Shown: one piece after another, positions 8,428-16,292 of the stretch | Layout of the letters: every line of letters starts with the position of its first letter | Numbering within the stretch: position 1 is the stretch's first letter | Source of the DNA: Actinomadura citrea | Lineage (GTDB): Bacteria > Actinomycetota > Actinomycetes > Streptosporangiales > Streptosporangiaceae | Direction of reading: 5' to 3' | Assembly: GCF_013409045.1 (NCBI RefSeq) | Contig: NZ_JACCBT010000001.1 | Location: 8,162,669-8,226,668, forward strand | DNA: 64,000 nucleotides | The notes under the pieces: model-generated | The model's database searches: none | What the model was told of the DNA's origin: nothing | What the model saw: only the letters and a program-made list of their open reading frames with translations | Translations under genes and position numbers: made by a program

Positions 8428-9327
8428 ATGCGGCGTCATCTGATCGTGCTCGCTCTGGTGGCGGGCAGCGGGGCTGGTTCGGCCGTCTACTGGTTCATGG
8501 CGGACGGGGAGAAGCGCGAGGGCGGGGTCGTCGCGAGCGCGGGAGAGTCCGCGGCGGCGGGGCGGGACGTGTCCGCGGTCCGGCTGGCGCTCCCCCCGTT
8601 CGACCCCGGGGCGCTGCACCGGGACCTGCGGACCTATATCCGGAAACGTCCGGGCAGGGCGGGAGTGATGGTGACGGACCTGCGGACGGGGAGGTCGTTC
8701 GGCGAGAACGACGGCGGCCGGTTCGTCACCGCCAGCATCATGAAGGTCGACATTCTGGCGAGCCTCCTCCTGCAGCGGCAGCGCGACGGCCGGGGGCTGA
8801 CCGGTGCCGAGCGTGCGCTGGCCGGGACGATGATCAGGGAGAGCGACAACACGGCGGCGGACGTCCTGTACGCCGAGGCCGGGTACGGTCCCGGCGTCGC
8901 CAGAGCGAACAGGACGTTCGGGCTGAAGCACACGAAGCCGTTCCCCACCTCGTGGGGTTCGTCCGTGACGAGCCCGACCGACCAGGTGCGGCTGCTGACG
9001 AACCTGGTGTCGGACAGGAGCCCGTTGAAGGCGCGCGGACGCCGGTACGTCCTCGGCCTGATGGGCTCCGTACTGGACGAGCAGGCGTGGGGCATCAGCG
9101 CGGCGGCGCGTCCGGGAGAGAGGGTGGCGCTGAAGAACGGCTGGGTGCCGCTCCGCTTCCAGGGGCACGGCTGGGCGGTCAACAGCATCGGCCGCGTCAG
9201 CGGGCGCGACCACGACTTCCTCATCGCGGTGTGCAGCAGCGGCAACCCGACGATGGAGACGGGGGTGTCCACCGTCGAACACGTCGCCGACATGGTCGTC
9301 GACGGCTTGCGCGCGGCGGGGCCGTGA
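8428..9327 (+). CDS. Class A beta-lactamase-fold serine hydrolase, membrane-anchored
   Basis: A 299-residue penicillin-recognising-fold protein. The motifs are in order: SIMK (Ser103, Lys106), SDN (139-141) and KNG (236-238), the SxxK/SDN/KTG triad of class A enzymes. I do not see a penicillinase-type ExxLN general base before the third motif, so hydrolysis of beta-lactams is doubtful; a DD-peptidase or esterase-like role is equally possible. Residues 5-24 are a hydrophobic N-terminal anchor or signal. The start at 8428 follows a CGGGGGAA Shine-Dalgarno; the frame stays open upstream into the 18-bp repeat, but the anchor and Shine-Dalgarno support this start. Confidence 0.85.
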   Translation: MRRHLIVLALVAGSGAGSAVYWFMADGEKREGGVVASAGESAAAGRDVSAVRLALPPFDPGALHRDLRTYIRKRPGRAGVMVTDLRTGRSFGENDGGRFVTASIMKVDILASLLLQRQRDGRGLTGAERALAGTMIRESDNTAADVLYAEAGYGPGVARANRTFGLKHTKPFPTSWGSSVTSPTDQVRLLTNLVSDRSPLKARGRRYVLGLMGSVLDEQAWGISAAARPGERVALKNGWVPLRFQGHGWAVNSIGRVSGRDHDFLIAVCSSGNPTMETGVSTVEHVADMVVDGLRAAGP

Positions 9328-9469
9328 GCGGGTTCGTGCGGTGGGAGGGCGTCTGGAAAGGCGCCGGCTCGGGGAAACGGGCACCCGAAGAGACGGGGCT
9401 CAGGAATCGGGGGAACGTCGCGGTTCCGGACCGGGCGGCGGGCCGGCCGCCCAGCGTACGCCGGGAACC

Positions 9470-10222
9470 TCAGCGGTGCAGCGGTCGGGTGAGCTTCTTG
9501 CCGTCGGCGGCGGCCACGGCGACGCAGGTGACGGTGCGGTCACCGGACTTCCACGAGTCGGCCGTCGGGTAGTAGTAGGAGTTCGCGATGCCCCGCGCGG
9601 CGGGGTCGCGGTTGATCCGTGCCTGCGTGCGGAGCTTGCACCCGTTCGAGGCGAGCTGCTGGAGCCGCGCCTCGGGCGGGATGACGAACCCCTTCACCCG
9701 GAAGACGGCCGTCACCTCGCCGTCATGCGGTCCCGTACAGGGGACGATCTTGACGCTCTCCACCTCGACCGGTTCCTCGGTCGCGGAGCTGGTGGCGCCG
9801 GAGTTGTCGTTGATGCAGTCGCCGACCTTCATCTTCTTGGCGTCCACCTCCTTGGGCTTGGTCTGGGTGACCTTGGGCGTCGCCCCGGCGCCGTCGGACG
9901 AGCCGTCCCCGCTCAGCACGAAGCCGACGATGCCGCCCACGATCCACAGGCAGGACAGAACGATCCCCGCGATCGCGAGGCCGCGGCCCTTGCCGCCCTT
10001 CTTCGCGATCTGGCTGAGGGAGACGGCTCCGAGGATGAGGCCGACGACACCGAGGCATCCGAGGAGGCCGGTCACGAACGCGGCGATCGCCAGCCCGTTG
10101 GTCTTGTCGGCGTTGGATCCGTACGGGGAGCCGGGGCCGTGCTCGCCGGGCATCGGCGGGGGCGGGGACGGATAGGGGGCCTGGGGACCCGGCTGCGCGG
10201 GTCCGGGTGGGGGATAGGTCAT
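9470..10222 (-). CDS. DUF4190/septum-formation-like membrane protein
   Basis: A 250-residue membrane protein. A Pro/Gly-rich cytosolic N-terminus (about 1-38) precedes two hydrophobic segments at about 43-66 and 82-104 with the KGGKGRGLAIAGI linker typical of DUF4190. An outside domain follows, with four Cys residues (in GDCIN, VPCTG, NGCKL and VTCVA) that could pair as disulfides, resembling the septum-formation domain found after DUF4190 in actinobacteria. The ATG at 10222 (MTYPPPG) is chosen over a GTG six codons earlier; neither has a clear Shine-Dalgarno. Function is unknown. Confidence 0.8.
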   Translation of the reverse strand: MTYPPPGPAQPGPQAPYPSPPPPMPGEHGPGSPYGSNADKTNGLAIAAFVTGLLGCLGVVGLILGAVSLSQIAKKGGKGRGLAIAGIVLSCLWIVGGIVGFVLSGDGSSDGAGATPKVTQTKPKEVDAKKMKVGDCINDNSGATSSATEEPVEVESVKIVPCTGPHDGEVTAVFRVKGFVIPPEARLQQLASNGCKLRTQARINRDPAARGIANSYYYPTADSWKSGDRTVTCVAVAAADGKKLTRPLHR

Positions 10223-10350
10223 GACGAGCGACTGTTCCACACCGGAGGGCGCCCGTGATCACGCTGGACGGGACCCGCGGATTACAATTCGCTCACGACT
10301 GCAGTGAAAACGTTTACTCCGGGGCCTCGCCGGGGGTGGGATTCGCCCCG

Positions 10351-10992
10351 CTAGACGAGGCGGCGGGCGGCGGCCCAGCGCGACAGCTCGTGCCGGTTCG
10401 ACAGCTGCAGTTTCCGCAGGACGCTGCTGACGTGCGTCTCCACCGTCTTCACCGAGATGAACAGCTCCTTGGCGATCTCCTTGTAGGCGTAGCCGCGCGC
10501 GATCAGCCGCAGCACATCGCGCTCCCGCTGGGTGATCTGGTCCAGTTCCGGGTCGACGGCCGGGACGTCCGTGGCGGCGAACGCGTCCAGGACGAAACCG
10601 GCGAGACGCGGCGAGAAGACCGCGTCTCCGTCGGCGACCCGGCCGATCGCGTCCGTCAGCTCGGGACCGGAGATCGTCTTGGTGACGTAGCCGCGGGCCC
10701 CGCCCCGGACGACGCCGATCACGTCCTCCGCCGCGTCCGACACCGACAGCGCGAGGAACTTGGACGAGACGGCGCCGTGCAGCCGCCGCAGCACCTCGAT
10801 CCCGCCGCCGCCGGGCAGGTGGACGTCCAGCAGCACCACGTCCGGCTGCGTCCCGCGGATCACCGCGACCGCCTCGTCGACGTCGCCGGCCTCCCCGACG
10901 ATCTCGACGCCGCCGCCCAGCTCCGCCTTCACGCCGGTCCGGAACATCTGGTGGTCGTCGACCAGCACGACCCTCTTCAACGTTTCGCTCAT
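10351..10992 (-). CDS. NarL/LuxR-family response regulator (LiaR-like)
   Basis: A 213-residue two-component regulator. The receiver domain spans about 5-120 with acidic Asp12/Asp13 and phospho-acceptor Asp56 in LLDVHLPGG. The LuxR-type helix-turn-helix is at about 145-205, with TQRERDVLRLIARGYAYKEI and SVKTVETHVSSVLRKL. It lies 67 bp downstream of the PspC-type histidine kinase on the same strand, so the two form a pair. Start chosen at ATG 10992; a GTG two codons upstream is possible. Its likely targets include its own operon and the divergent PspC gene (inference). Confidence 0.93.
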   Translation of the reverse strand: MSETLKRVVLVDDHQMFRTGVKAELGGGVEIVGEAGDVDEAVAVIRGTQPDVVLLDVHLPGGGGIEVLRRLHGAVSSKFLALSVSDAAEDVIGVVRGGARGYVTKTISGPELTDAIGRVADGDAVFSPRLAGFVLDAFAATDVPAVDPELDQITQRERDVLRLIARGYAYKEIAKELFISVKTVETHVSSVLRKLQLSNRHELSRWAAARRLV

Positions 10993-11059
10993 GTCCACGT
11001 CCCGCTCATGTCAACGCCTCACTCCGCCCTGCTCCTCGGGGACGCCCCGGCGGCCGCGC

Positions 11060-12274
11060 TCACGACTTCTTGATCTCCAGGCGCACTTCGGTGCCCTCGC
11101 CCGGCGCCGTGCGGACGGTGGCCTTGCCGCCGTTGCGCTCCATACGTCCGATGATGGACCCTCGCACGCCCATCCGGTCCTCCGGGACCTGGTCGAGAAC
11201 GAATCCCTTGCCCCGGTCGCGGACGAAGATGGCGATCTCGTCGCCCTCCACCTCGGCGTACACCGACACCGAGGGCGCCTCCGCGTACTTGGCGGCGTTC
11301 ACCATCGCCTCCCGCGCGGCCTGCAGCGCGGCGCCGAGCCGCTCGTCCAGCGCCGTGTCGCCCACGCAGACGACCTCGATCGGGACGTTGTGGTCGTCCT
11401 CGACCTCTCCGGCCGCCTCCCTGATCGCGGCGGCGAACGTCTGGTCGGGGTCGGCGCGCGGCTGGTAGAGCCATGTCCGCAGCGTCCGCTCCTGGGAGCG
11501 GGCGAGCCGCTGCACCTCGCGGGTGTCCTGTGCGTTCCGCTGGATGAGGGTCAGCGTGTGCAGGACGGAGTCGTGGATGTGCGCGGCCAGCTCGGCGCGC
11601 TCCTGGGACCGGATGCGCTCCTGCCGCTCGGCATCGAGGTCCTGCCAGAGCCGCACCACCCACGGCGTCATGATCACCGCGACGCCGGTGAGGATGATCA
11701 GCATCGCGATGACCACGGACCGCGCCTGGTCGGCCTCCACCTTCTGCGCCACGAAACCGCCGATGCCGCCGACGACGAGGAGCAGGCCGAGCAGGCTGCG
11801 CAGCCACCGCTGGCGCAGCGGCAGCGTCCAGCGCTGCCGCTGGTCGCGGTCGGCCTGCTGCCACAGGATCGCGGCGCCGACGCCGCCGACGATGAAGGGC
11901 CACAGCGCCCACCGGACGACCCCGGCCGCGCCCCACGGCAGGGCCGCGAGCCCGAGCGCGACGGCCGCGTAGGCGAGCAGCTGGCCCCAGTCCCGGCCGC
12001 GCCGCCGCCCGCCCGCCTCGGCCGATGCCCTCTCCTGGACGGGGACGAGGATCCAGAGCGCGGCGTAGGCGGCGACGCCCAGCCCGCTCGCCATCGTGAG
12101 CAGGACGAACGCGCTTCGCACGAGGAACACGTCCACGCCGAGGTGCACGGCCAGGCCCCGGCACACTCCGGCGACGAGCCGCCCTTCGGCCGCCCGTTCC
12201 AGCCGGGCGGGCCCGAGGGGTGTCGCGCCCACCGGTCCCGGCGGCACCGGCCGCCCCGCCGTCTCCTGGCTCAC
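11060..12274 (-). CDS. PspC-domain sensor histidine kinase (LiaS-like)
   Basis: A 404-residue membrane kinase. A PspC domain occupies about 25-80 (RLVAGVCRGLAVHLGVD), then further membrane segments run to about residue 205. A HisKA_3 dimerisation domain carries phospho-acceptor His234 in AHIHDSVLHT, and a C-terminal HATPase domain contains REAMVNAAKYA (N-box), RDRGKGF and a GIGMRGSI-like G-box (MGVRGSI). The PspC-kinase fusion is typical of actinobacterial envelope-stress systems. The GTG at 12274 follows GGGAAGGGCGGCG, preferred over TTG at 12289. Paired with the regulator downstream and divergent from the PspC/LiaF-like gene. Confidence 0.93.
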   Translation of the reverse strand: MSQETAGRPVPPGPVGATPLGPARLERAAEGRLVAGVCRGLAVHLGVDVFLVRSAFVLLTMASGLGVAAYAALWILVPVQERASAEAGGRRRGRDWGQLLAYAAVALGLAALPWGAAGVVRWALWPFIVGGVGAAILWQQADRDQRQRWTLPLRQRWLRSLLGLLLVVGGIGGFVAQKVEADQARSVVIAMLIILTGVAVIMTPWVVRLWQDLDAERQERIRSQERAELAAHIHDSVLHTLTLIQRNAQDTREVQRLARSQERTLRTWLYQPRADPDQTFAAAIREAAGEVEDDHNVPIEVVCVGDTALDERLGAALQAAREAMVNAAKYAEAPSVSVYAEVEGDEIAIFVRDRGKGFVLDQVPEDRMGVRGSIIGRMERNGGKATVRTAPGEGTEVRLEIKKS

Positions 12275-12415
12275 CGCCGCCCTTCCCAAGGTTCTCCCAC
12301 GTCATCGATCGTCACACGCCCGGACATGATGCGCATCAGGGAACTACCCCGGACCGGTCTCAGGGTCGGAATCAGGGACGTCCCCGATACCGTGCGCCAC
12401 GCGCGGCAGGCGACC

Positions 12416-13879
12416 ATGGTCGGTATGGGCGAGAAAGAGGACCAGAACGAGGACCTGCGCGGGCGCACCGCCGACGGGCCCGGTTCGGGAGAGCACGGCA
12501 TGGCAGGACCCGGTGCCGGCGAGCCCGGTGCCGGCGAGCCCGGTGCCGGCGAGCCCGGTGCCGGCGAGCCCGGTGCCGGCGAGCCCGGTGCCGGCGAGCC
12601 GGCGGCGAGCGGCTACCGGCGTCTCTCGCGGGACGCCGAGCGGAAGGTGCTCGCCGGCGTGTGCACGGGACTCGCCCGCTACACCGGCATCGACCCGGTC
12701 CTGTTCCGCGTCGGGTTCGCGATCCTCGCCCTCGCGCACGGGCAGGGGATCTTCCTCTACATCGTGGCGGCGCTGCTGATGCCGGCGAGCCCGGGCGAGT
12801 CGTCGCTGGCCGAGCAGTGGCTCAAGCGGTGGTTCGACGGGCAGGCCGTCCTCACGATCCTCGGTGCGCTGATGTGCGTGGGCGTCGCGTTCAACCTGTT
12901 CGGCGGGGTCCCCACCGACGCCATCGTGCCCCTGGTGGTGCTCGGGCTGGTACTGCTGGTCGCGCACTCGCGGGGCGTGGACCTCGTGTCCGTGGCGCGG
13001 ACCGTCCCCGAACGGATCACCGGGCACGCCCCGGAGCCCGCCGCGACGTGGACGCGGACGGAGACGGCGTCCGTCGGCGGCGTCTCGCTCGACAAGGACG
13101 TCCCTTTCGGCGGGCACGGGTCCCCGGGTGCGCACGGGGCGTCCCGGCCGGGGGGCCTGCCCGAGGGCATGATCGACCTCGCCGCGTACTCCGCCGCCTG
13201 GGCGGACGCGCCCGGCGCCGCGGCACCCCACGGCGCCGCGCCCGCGGCGCGGCACGACTCCGGCGGCAGGACGCCGCCGGTGGCGGCGATCTCGCTGCTC
13301 GCGGCCATGGCCGCCGGCGCGGCGCTGGTCCCGGTGGCCCAGCCCTACCCCGCCCCGGACTCCTGGCTGATCGTCATGGCGCCCGCGCTCGCCGTCCTCG
13401 GGCTCGGGCTCATCGTCGGCGGCTGGTTCCGGACGCGCGGCCTCGCGGCGGCCGGGACCGTGCTGACCCTCGCCATGCTGACCACGTCGGTCGTGGGCGA
13501 CGTCCCGCGCAACGCCGAGTACGGGGAGGTCGACTGGCGTCCCACCGACACCTCGCAGATCGGCCGGGTGTACAAGGTGGGCGTCGGCCAGGGCGACCTC
13601 GACCTCACCGCCCTGCCGGTCGCCGCCGGCCAGCAGGTCACGATCAACGCCGAGGTCGGGCTCGGGGGGCTGGAGGTCACGGTGCCGCCCACCGCCCGCG
13701 TCATGGTGGACGCGCGGATCGGGCTCGGCGACGTGCGGGTCGACCACCGGACGACGAGCGGGCCGGCCGCCAAGGTCGTGCGGACCCTGGAACCGGAGGG
13801 CGCGCACGCCGCGAACCCGCCGGTGATCGTCCTGCGGATCCGCGGGAAGCTCGGAGACGTGGACGTGCACCGTGTCTGA
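12416..13879 (+). CDS. PspC domain membrane protein with LiaF-like C-terminus
   Basis: A 487-residue membrane protein. Residues 32-61 are six perfect GAGEP pentapeptides encoded by a 15-bp tandem repeat. A PspC domain follows at about 66-125 (RKVLAGVCTGLARYTGID), then several membrane helices. The C-terminal domain (about 380-487) is rich in beta-strand with the repeating GVGQGDLDLTALPV / GLGGLEVTVP / GLGDVRVDH pattern of LiaF-like cell-wall-antibiotic-response proteins. It is divergent from a PspC-kinase/LuxR pair, giving a LiaFSR-like module. The ATG at 12416 is used; 12425 is an alternative. Confidence 0.88.
   Translation: MVGMGEKEDQNEDLRGRTADGPGSGEHGMAGPGAGEPGAGEPGAGEPGAGEPGAGEPGAGEPAASGYRRLSRDAERKVLAGVCTGLARYTGIDPVLFRVGFAILALAHGQGIFLYIVAALLMPASPGESSLAEQWLKRWFDGQAVLTILGALMCVGVAFNLFGGVPTDAIVPLVVLGLVLLVAHSRGVDLVSVARTVPERITGHAPEPAATWTRTETASVGGVSLDKDVPFGGHGSPGAHGASRPGGLPEGMIDLAAYSAAWADAPGAAAPHGAAPAARHDSGGRTPPVAAISLLAAMAAGAALVPVAQPYPAPDSWLIVMAPALAVLGLGLIVGGWFRTRGLAAAGTVLTLAMLTTSVVGDVPRNAEYGEVDWRPTDTSQIGRVYKVGVGQGDLDLTALPVAAGQQVTINAEVGLGGLEVTVPPTARVMVDARIGLGDVRVDHRTTSGPAAKVVRTLEPEGAHAANPPVIVLRIRGKLGDVDVHRV
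12511..12600. repeat. Perfect 15-bp coding tandem repeat, six copies
   Basis: Six exact copies of CGGTGCCGGCGAGCC head to tail, encoding GAGEP repeats in the cytosolic N-terminus of the PspC protein. Perfect identity, including third positions, implies recent expansion or ongoing slippage. Copy-number change would keep the frame. Confidence 0.97.
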
Positions 13880-13941
13880 GCGCGGCAGGGCCGTGGGACG
13901 GACTGCGGCGGGACGGGTCTCCGTGAGACGGGTTACGGCGA

Positions 13942-14184
13942 ATGAAGGCGGGCGGGGAGATGGCAGGTAAGAAGACGGCGGGCGAGAAGCGGTTCCGGTT
14001 CGATCCGGCGGGGCCCGTGACAGGGCTGTTCTTCCTCTTCCTGGCCGGGTTGTTCCTCGCGGACGGCCTGGCCGACGGGGACGTCCTGCCCGTCACGACG
14101 TTGGTCCCGGTCGTGCTGATCGGCCTGGGGCTCGTCGGGACCGTCCGGGTGCTGACCCGCTCGCGGCGCCGCCACCTGCGCTGA
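13942..14184 (+). CDS. Small two-helix membrane protein
   Basis: An 80-residue protein with a basic N-terminus and two predicted membrane helices (about 27-46 and 52-70), ending in an Arg-rich tail. It lies 62 bp after the PspC/LiaF-like gene on the same strand and is probably its operon partner, so a role in the same envelope-stress module is likely (inference). An ATG at 13960 is an alternative start. No family recognised. Confidence 0.7.
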   Translation: MKAGGEMAGKKTAGEKRFRFDPAGPVTGLFFLFLAGLFLADGLADGDVLPVTTLVPVVLIGLGLVGTVRVLTRSRRRHLR

Positions 14185-14296
14185 CGCGCCGCCTCCGCGG
14201 GACCGCTGTGACCCGCGCCGCACGGCCCGGGGCTTCCCCCCGCGCAGGGAACGCCAAGTAATGTGACCTCGACGGCAGGTGACGGATCGAGGGCCG

Positions 14297-15037
14297 ATGG
14301 CGGGGAAGACCGGGACACCGGAGACGGGCTGCGCCGACGCGCCGCCCGGTTCCGACGCGCTGCCCGGTTCCGACGCGCTGCCCGGCTCCCGGTCCGCGCT
14401 GGACCCGGGCCGCGCCATCAAGCCGGGCCGCCACGGGCTCTCCCCCGAGACCGTCGCCGGGATCCAGCGCGAGCGGCTGATCGACGCGTTCGTCCACGTC
14501 GTCTCGGAGCGGGGCTTCGCGCACACGACGATCAGCGGGGTCACCGAGGGCGCGGGCGTCACGAAGAAGACGTTCTACGCGCACTTCTCCGACCTGGACG
14601 CGTGCTTCCTCGCCGCCTACCAGCGCGGCATGGACATCCTGCTCCGCCGCATGACGGAGGCCCACGAGGCCGCGCCGTCGTGGCCGGACGGGATCCACGC
14701 GGGGCTGCGCACGCTGCTCGCCGCCCTCGCCCGGGAGCCCAGGTTCGCACGGGCGTCGCTGGTGGAGGTGAACGCGGCGGGGCCGCAGGTCAGGCAGGCG
14801 CGCATCGACAACCTCGCCCGGTTCCGCACCTTCTTCGCCGACCCGTCCCTGGCGCCCGTCCCGATCTCGGTGGTGGACGCGATCGTGGGCGGCATCTACA
14901 GCGCGATCCACGTCCAGATGGAGACGGGCGAGGCGGAGGAGTTGCCGTCGCTGCTGCCGTCCCTCACCTATTTCGCGCTGCTCCCCCTCGTCGGCCGCGA
15001 GGCCGCCTCCCCCTATCTGGCCGACGACCCCGGCTGA
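14297..15037 (+). CDS. TetR/AcrR-family transcriptional regulator
   Basis: A 246-residue regulator. A low-complexity N-terminus with tandem GSDALP copies precedes the helix-turn-helix at about 45-95 (GFAHTTISGVTEGAGVTKKTFYAHFSD). The C-terminal ligand domain follows. The ATG at 14297 has GAGGG upstream; a GTG at 14279 is the alternative. It has the same orientation as the lipoprotein gene downstream, whose promoter carries a 14-bp palindrome, so regulation of that gene is a testable guess. Ligand unknown. Confidence 0.9.
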   Translation: MAGKTGTPETGCADAPPGSDALPGSDALPGSRSALDPGRAIKPGRHGLSPETVAGIQRERLIDAFVHVVSERGFAHTTISGVTEGAGVTKKTFYAHFSDLDACFLAAYQRGMDILLRRMTEAHEAAPSWPDGIHAGLRTLLAALAREPRFARASLVEVNAAGPQVRQARIDNLARFRTFFADPSLAPVPISVVDAIVGGIYSAIHVQMETGEAEELPSLLPSLTYFALLPLVGREAASPYLADDPG

Positions 15038-15139
15038 CCTGGGATTACCGGGACGGCGCGCGGTCCTGGCGGCGCGGGTCCGGTGGCGCTCCCCCCGGTC
15101 GACCCGCTGACCGGATGCGGCCGGAGGGCGCCGACGCCC

Positions 15140-15168
15140 TTGACGTGAAAAACCCACGGGTTTCTATT
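15140..15168 (+). promoter_or_regulatory. Promoter with palindrome in the spacer, upstream of lipoprotein gene
   Basis: TTGACG at 15140-15145 and TCTATT at 15163-15168 are separated by 17 bp, a good SigA-type match. The spacer contains the palindrome AAACCCACGGGTTT (15150-15163; 6-bp arms). A protein bound there would block RNA polymerase, so this looks like a repressor-controlled promoter. The transcript would have about 115 nt before the lipoprotein start at 15291. Confidence 0.55.
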
Positions 15169-15290
15169 GGTGTGGATCTTGCGTGGGACCTCCGGGCGGT
15201 CCGGGCCGTCCCGCGCCGACCCCCGGTGCACGCGCGGCGGGCCTCATCCCCCGGGGGCCCGTCGCGCGCTCAGTTCTCTGGAGGACCCAC

Positions 15291-15716
15291 ATGCGGCCTG
15301 CCGTGTCCGCGCTGTGCTTGCCCTTGGCCGCGCTGCTCGCCGCCTCGCTGGCCGGTTGCGGCGGCTCGGGTGAGCCCGAGTCCGCGCGGCCCTCGCCGTC
15401 CGCGCCGACGGCGCGCCCGACGCCGCCGCTGCTGAACGGGGTGCGGCCCGGTGCGGAGAAGAAGTCGCAGATGGACGGCACCTGGACGGCGGGCTCCGGT
15501 TCGCGGCGCGTGGCCCTCTTCCTCTACCGGGGCGCCGCCGCGCTGAACTCGCCGGGCTTCTGCACCGGCACCGTGGACGCGAAGGGCCGCATCAAGCTGA
15601 GCTGCGCGAACGGCTCCCGTGAGCGGTTGGACGGACGCGCCGCCCTGCGCTCGGGGAAGCTGGTGGTCACGTGGACGGGAGGACCTGAGGACGTCCTGCA
15701 CCGGCGTGCAGGCTGA
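15291..15716 (+). CDS. Small secreted lipoprotein of unknown function
   Basis: A 141-residue lipoprotein: the signal peptide ends in the lipobox LAGC with Cys23 as the lipidation site, followed by a Ser/Pro-rich linker (about 24-50) and a small beta-rich domain (MDGTWTAGSG, then FCTGTVDAKGRIKLSCANGS with two Cys that may pair). The start follows CTGGAGGACCCAC, a strong Shine-Dalgarno. The last 50 bp overlap the 3' end of the convergent CDO-like gene. No family recognised beyond lipoprotein. Confidence 0.8.
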   Translation: MRPAVSALCLPLAALLAASLAGCGGSGEPESARPSPSAPTARPTPPLLNGVRPGAEKKSQMDGTWTAGSGSRRVALFLYRGAAALNSPGFCTGTVDAKGRIKLSCANGSRERLDGRAALRSGKLVVTWTGGPEDVLHRRAG

Positions 15717-16101
15717 CCGCGAACGCCGGCCCCGGATTCGTCAGCGCGTGCGACCCGCCGTGCACCCGGACCCGGTTGGCCCGCAGCGGACGCTCGGTGA
15801 CGCCGCGCGCGGTGATCGTCACCTCCGCCAGCTCGCCCGCGATCAGGGTGCTGACCTGGGCGCGGATCGTCCCGCCATGGCCGGGCGGCCAGGTGGTCAG
15901 CCAGGTCTGGCCGTCCAGCGGGAGGTGCACCGGCCCCGCGGCGTCGAACCGGACGAGCCGCCACCACTCGGCGGGGCGTCCGGCGAGGTCGCGGACGCGG
16001 GCGGCGAGCTGCCCGACGGTCGCGGGACGGACGGCGGCCGCGCGGCCGTGCGGATCGTCCTGGCCGCGCATGGTGAGGTCGGGAACCACGGAAAGGTCCA
16101 T
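15667..16101 (-). CDS. Cysteine dioxygenase-like cupin lacking the HxH metal site
   Basis: A 144-residue protein whose framework matches bacterial cysteine dioxygenase-like cupins: WWRLVRFDAAG near 46-56, WLTTWPPGHGG near 67-77 and HALTNPGPAFAVSLHA near 118-133. Known members have a HDHGG-type ligand pair after the W..W.P block; here that stretch reads GHGGTIRAQVST, so the HxH pair is missing while the later His is kept. Oxidation of cysteine is therefore doubtful. The ATG at 16101 follows GAAGGACTCCCC. A polycysteine leader peptide lies 73 nt upstream, linking it to cysteine supply. Its 3' end overlaps the lipoprotein gene by 50 bp. Confidence 0.68.
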   Translation of the reverse strand: MDLSVVPDLTMRGQDDPHGRAAAVRPATVGQLAARVRDLAGRPAEWWRLVRFDAAGPVHLPLDGQTWLTTWPPGHGGTIRAQVSTLIAGELAEVTITARGVTERPLRANRVRVHGGSHALTNPGPAFAVSLHAGAGRPQVLPST

Positions 16102-16174
16102 GGGGAGTCCTTCGTGCAGGTGTGCCGGCTGGAAAGGGATCGTCAGCGGGAGCGGCGATCGCCCGGAACGGGGA

Positions 16175-16255
16175 TCAGCGACAACACGAAGGACACAGCG
16201 CGCTGGCCACGCGGCCCAAGGCCACGGGGCTGTCGGTCTGCACGCGCTTCGTCAC
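16175..16255 (-). CDS. Polycysteine leader peptide (cysteine-responsive attenuator)
   Basis: A 26-residue open frame, start GTG 16255 and stop TGA at 16175-16177, ending in RVASALCPSCCR. The D-x-x-RVASALC core and terminal cluster of three Cys in the last six residues match the actinobacterial putative leader peptides placed before sulfur and cysteine genes. In that class, slow translation of the Cys codons at low cysteine changes expression of the gene downstream. The CDO-like gene begins 73 nt later on the same strand. No Shine-Dalgarno is visible; the promoter predicted just upstream would start the mRNA at or near the GTG, so it may be leaderless. GTG 16261 is an alternative start. Confidence 0.72.
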   Translation of the reverse strand: MTKRVQTDSPVALGRVASALCPSCCR

Positions 16256-16262
16256 GGACACA

Positions 16263-16292
16263 AGGAGACACTCGGTAACCGAACCTTGTCAA
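16263..16292 (-). promoter_or_regulatory. Candidate promoter of the leader peptide/CDO-like transcript
   Basis: On the minus strand TTGACA (16292-16287) is followed after 18 bp by TCTCCT (16268-16263), a weak -10. The predicted start of transcription falls near 16255, the leader GTG, consistent with a leaderless mRNA. Confidence 0.4.

Noticed and set aside
7842..8443. Several short open frames across the 18-bp repeat on both strands
   Set aside because: No ribosome-binding sites in good positions, composition follows the repeat, and repeat indels shift frame.
8428..9327. Antibiotic-resistance beta-lactamase
   Set aside because: Motif triad alone is shared with DD-peptidases; the ExxLN element is not seen, so resistance is not claimed.
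10760..12415. Upstream extension of the PspC/LiaF-like frame
   Set aside because: It overlaps the sensor kinase on the opposite strand; PspC similarity begins near 12600 and a start at 12416 suffices.
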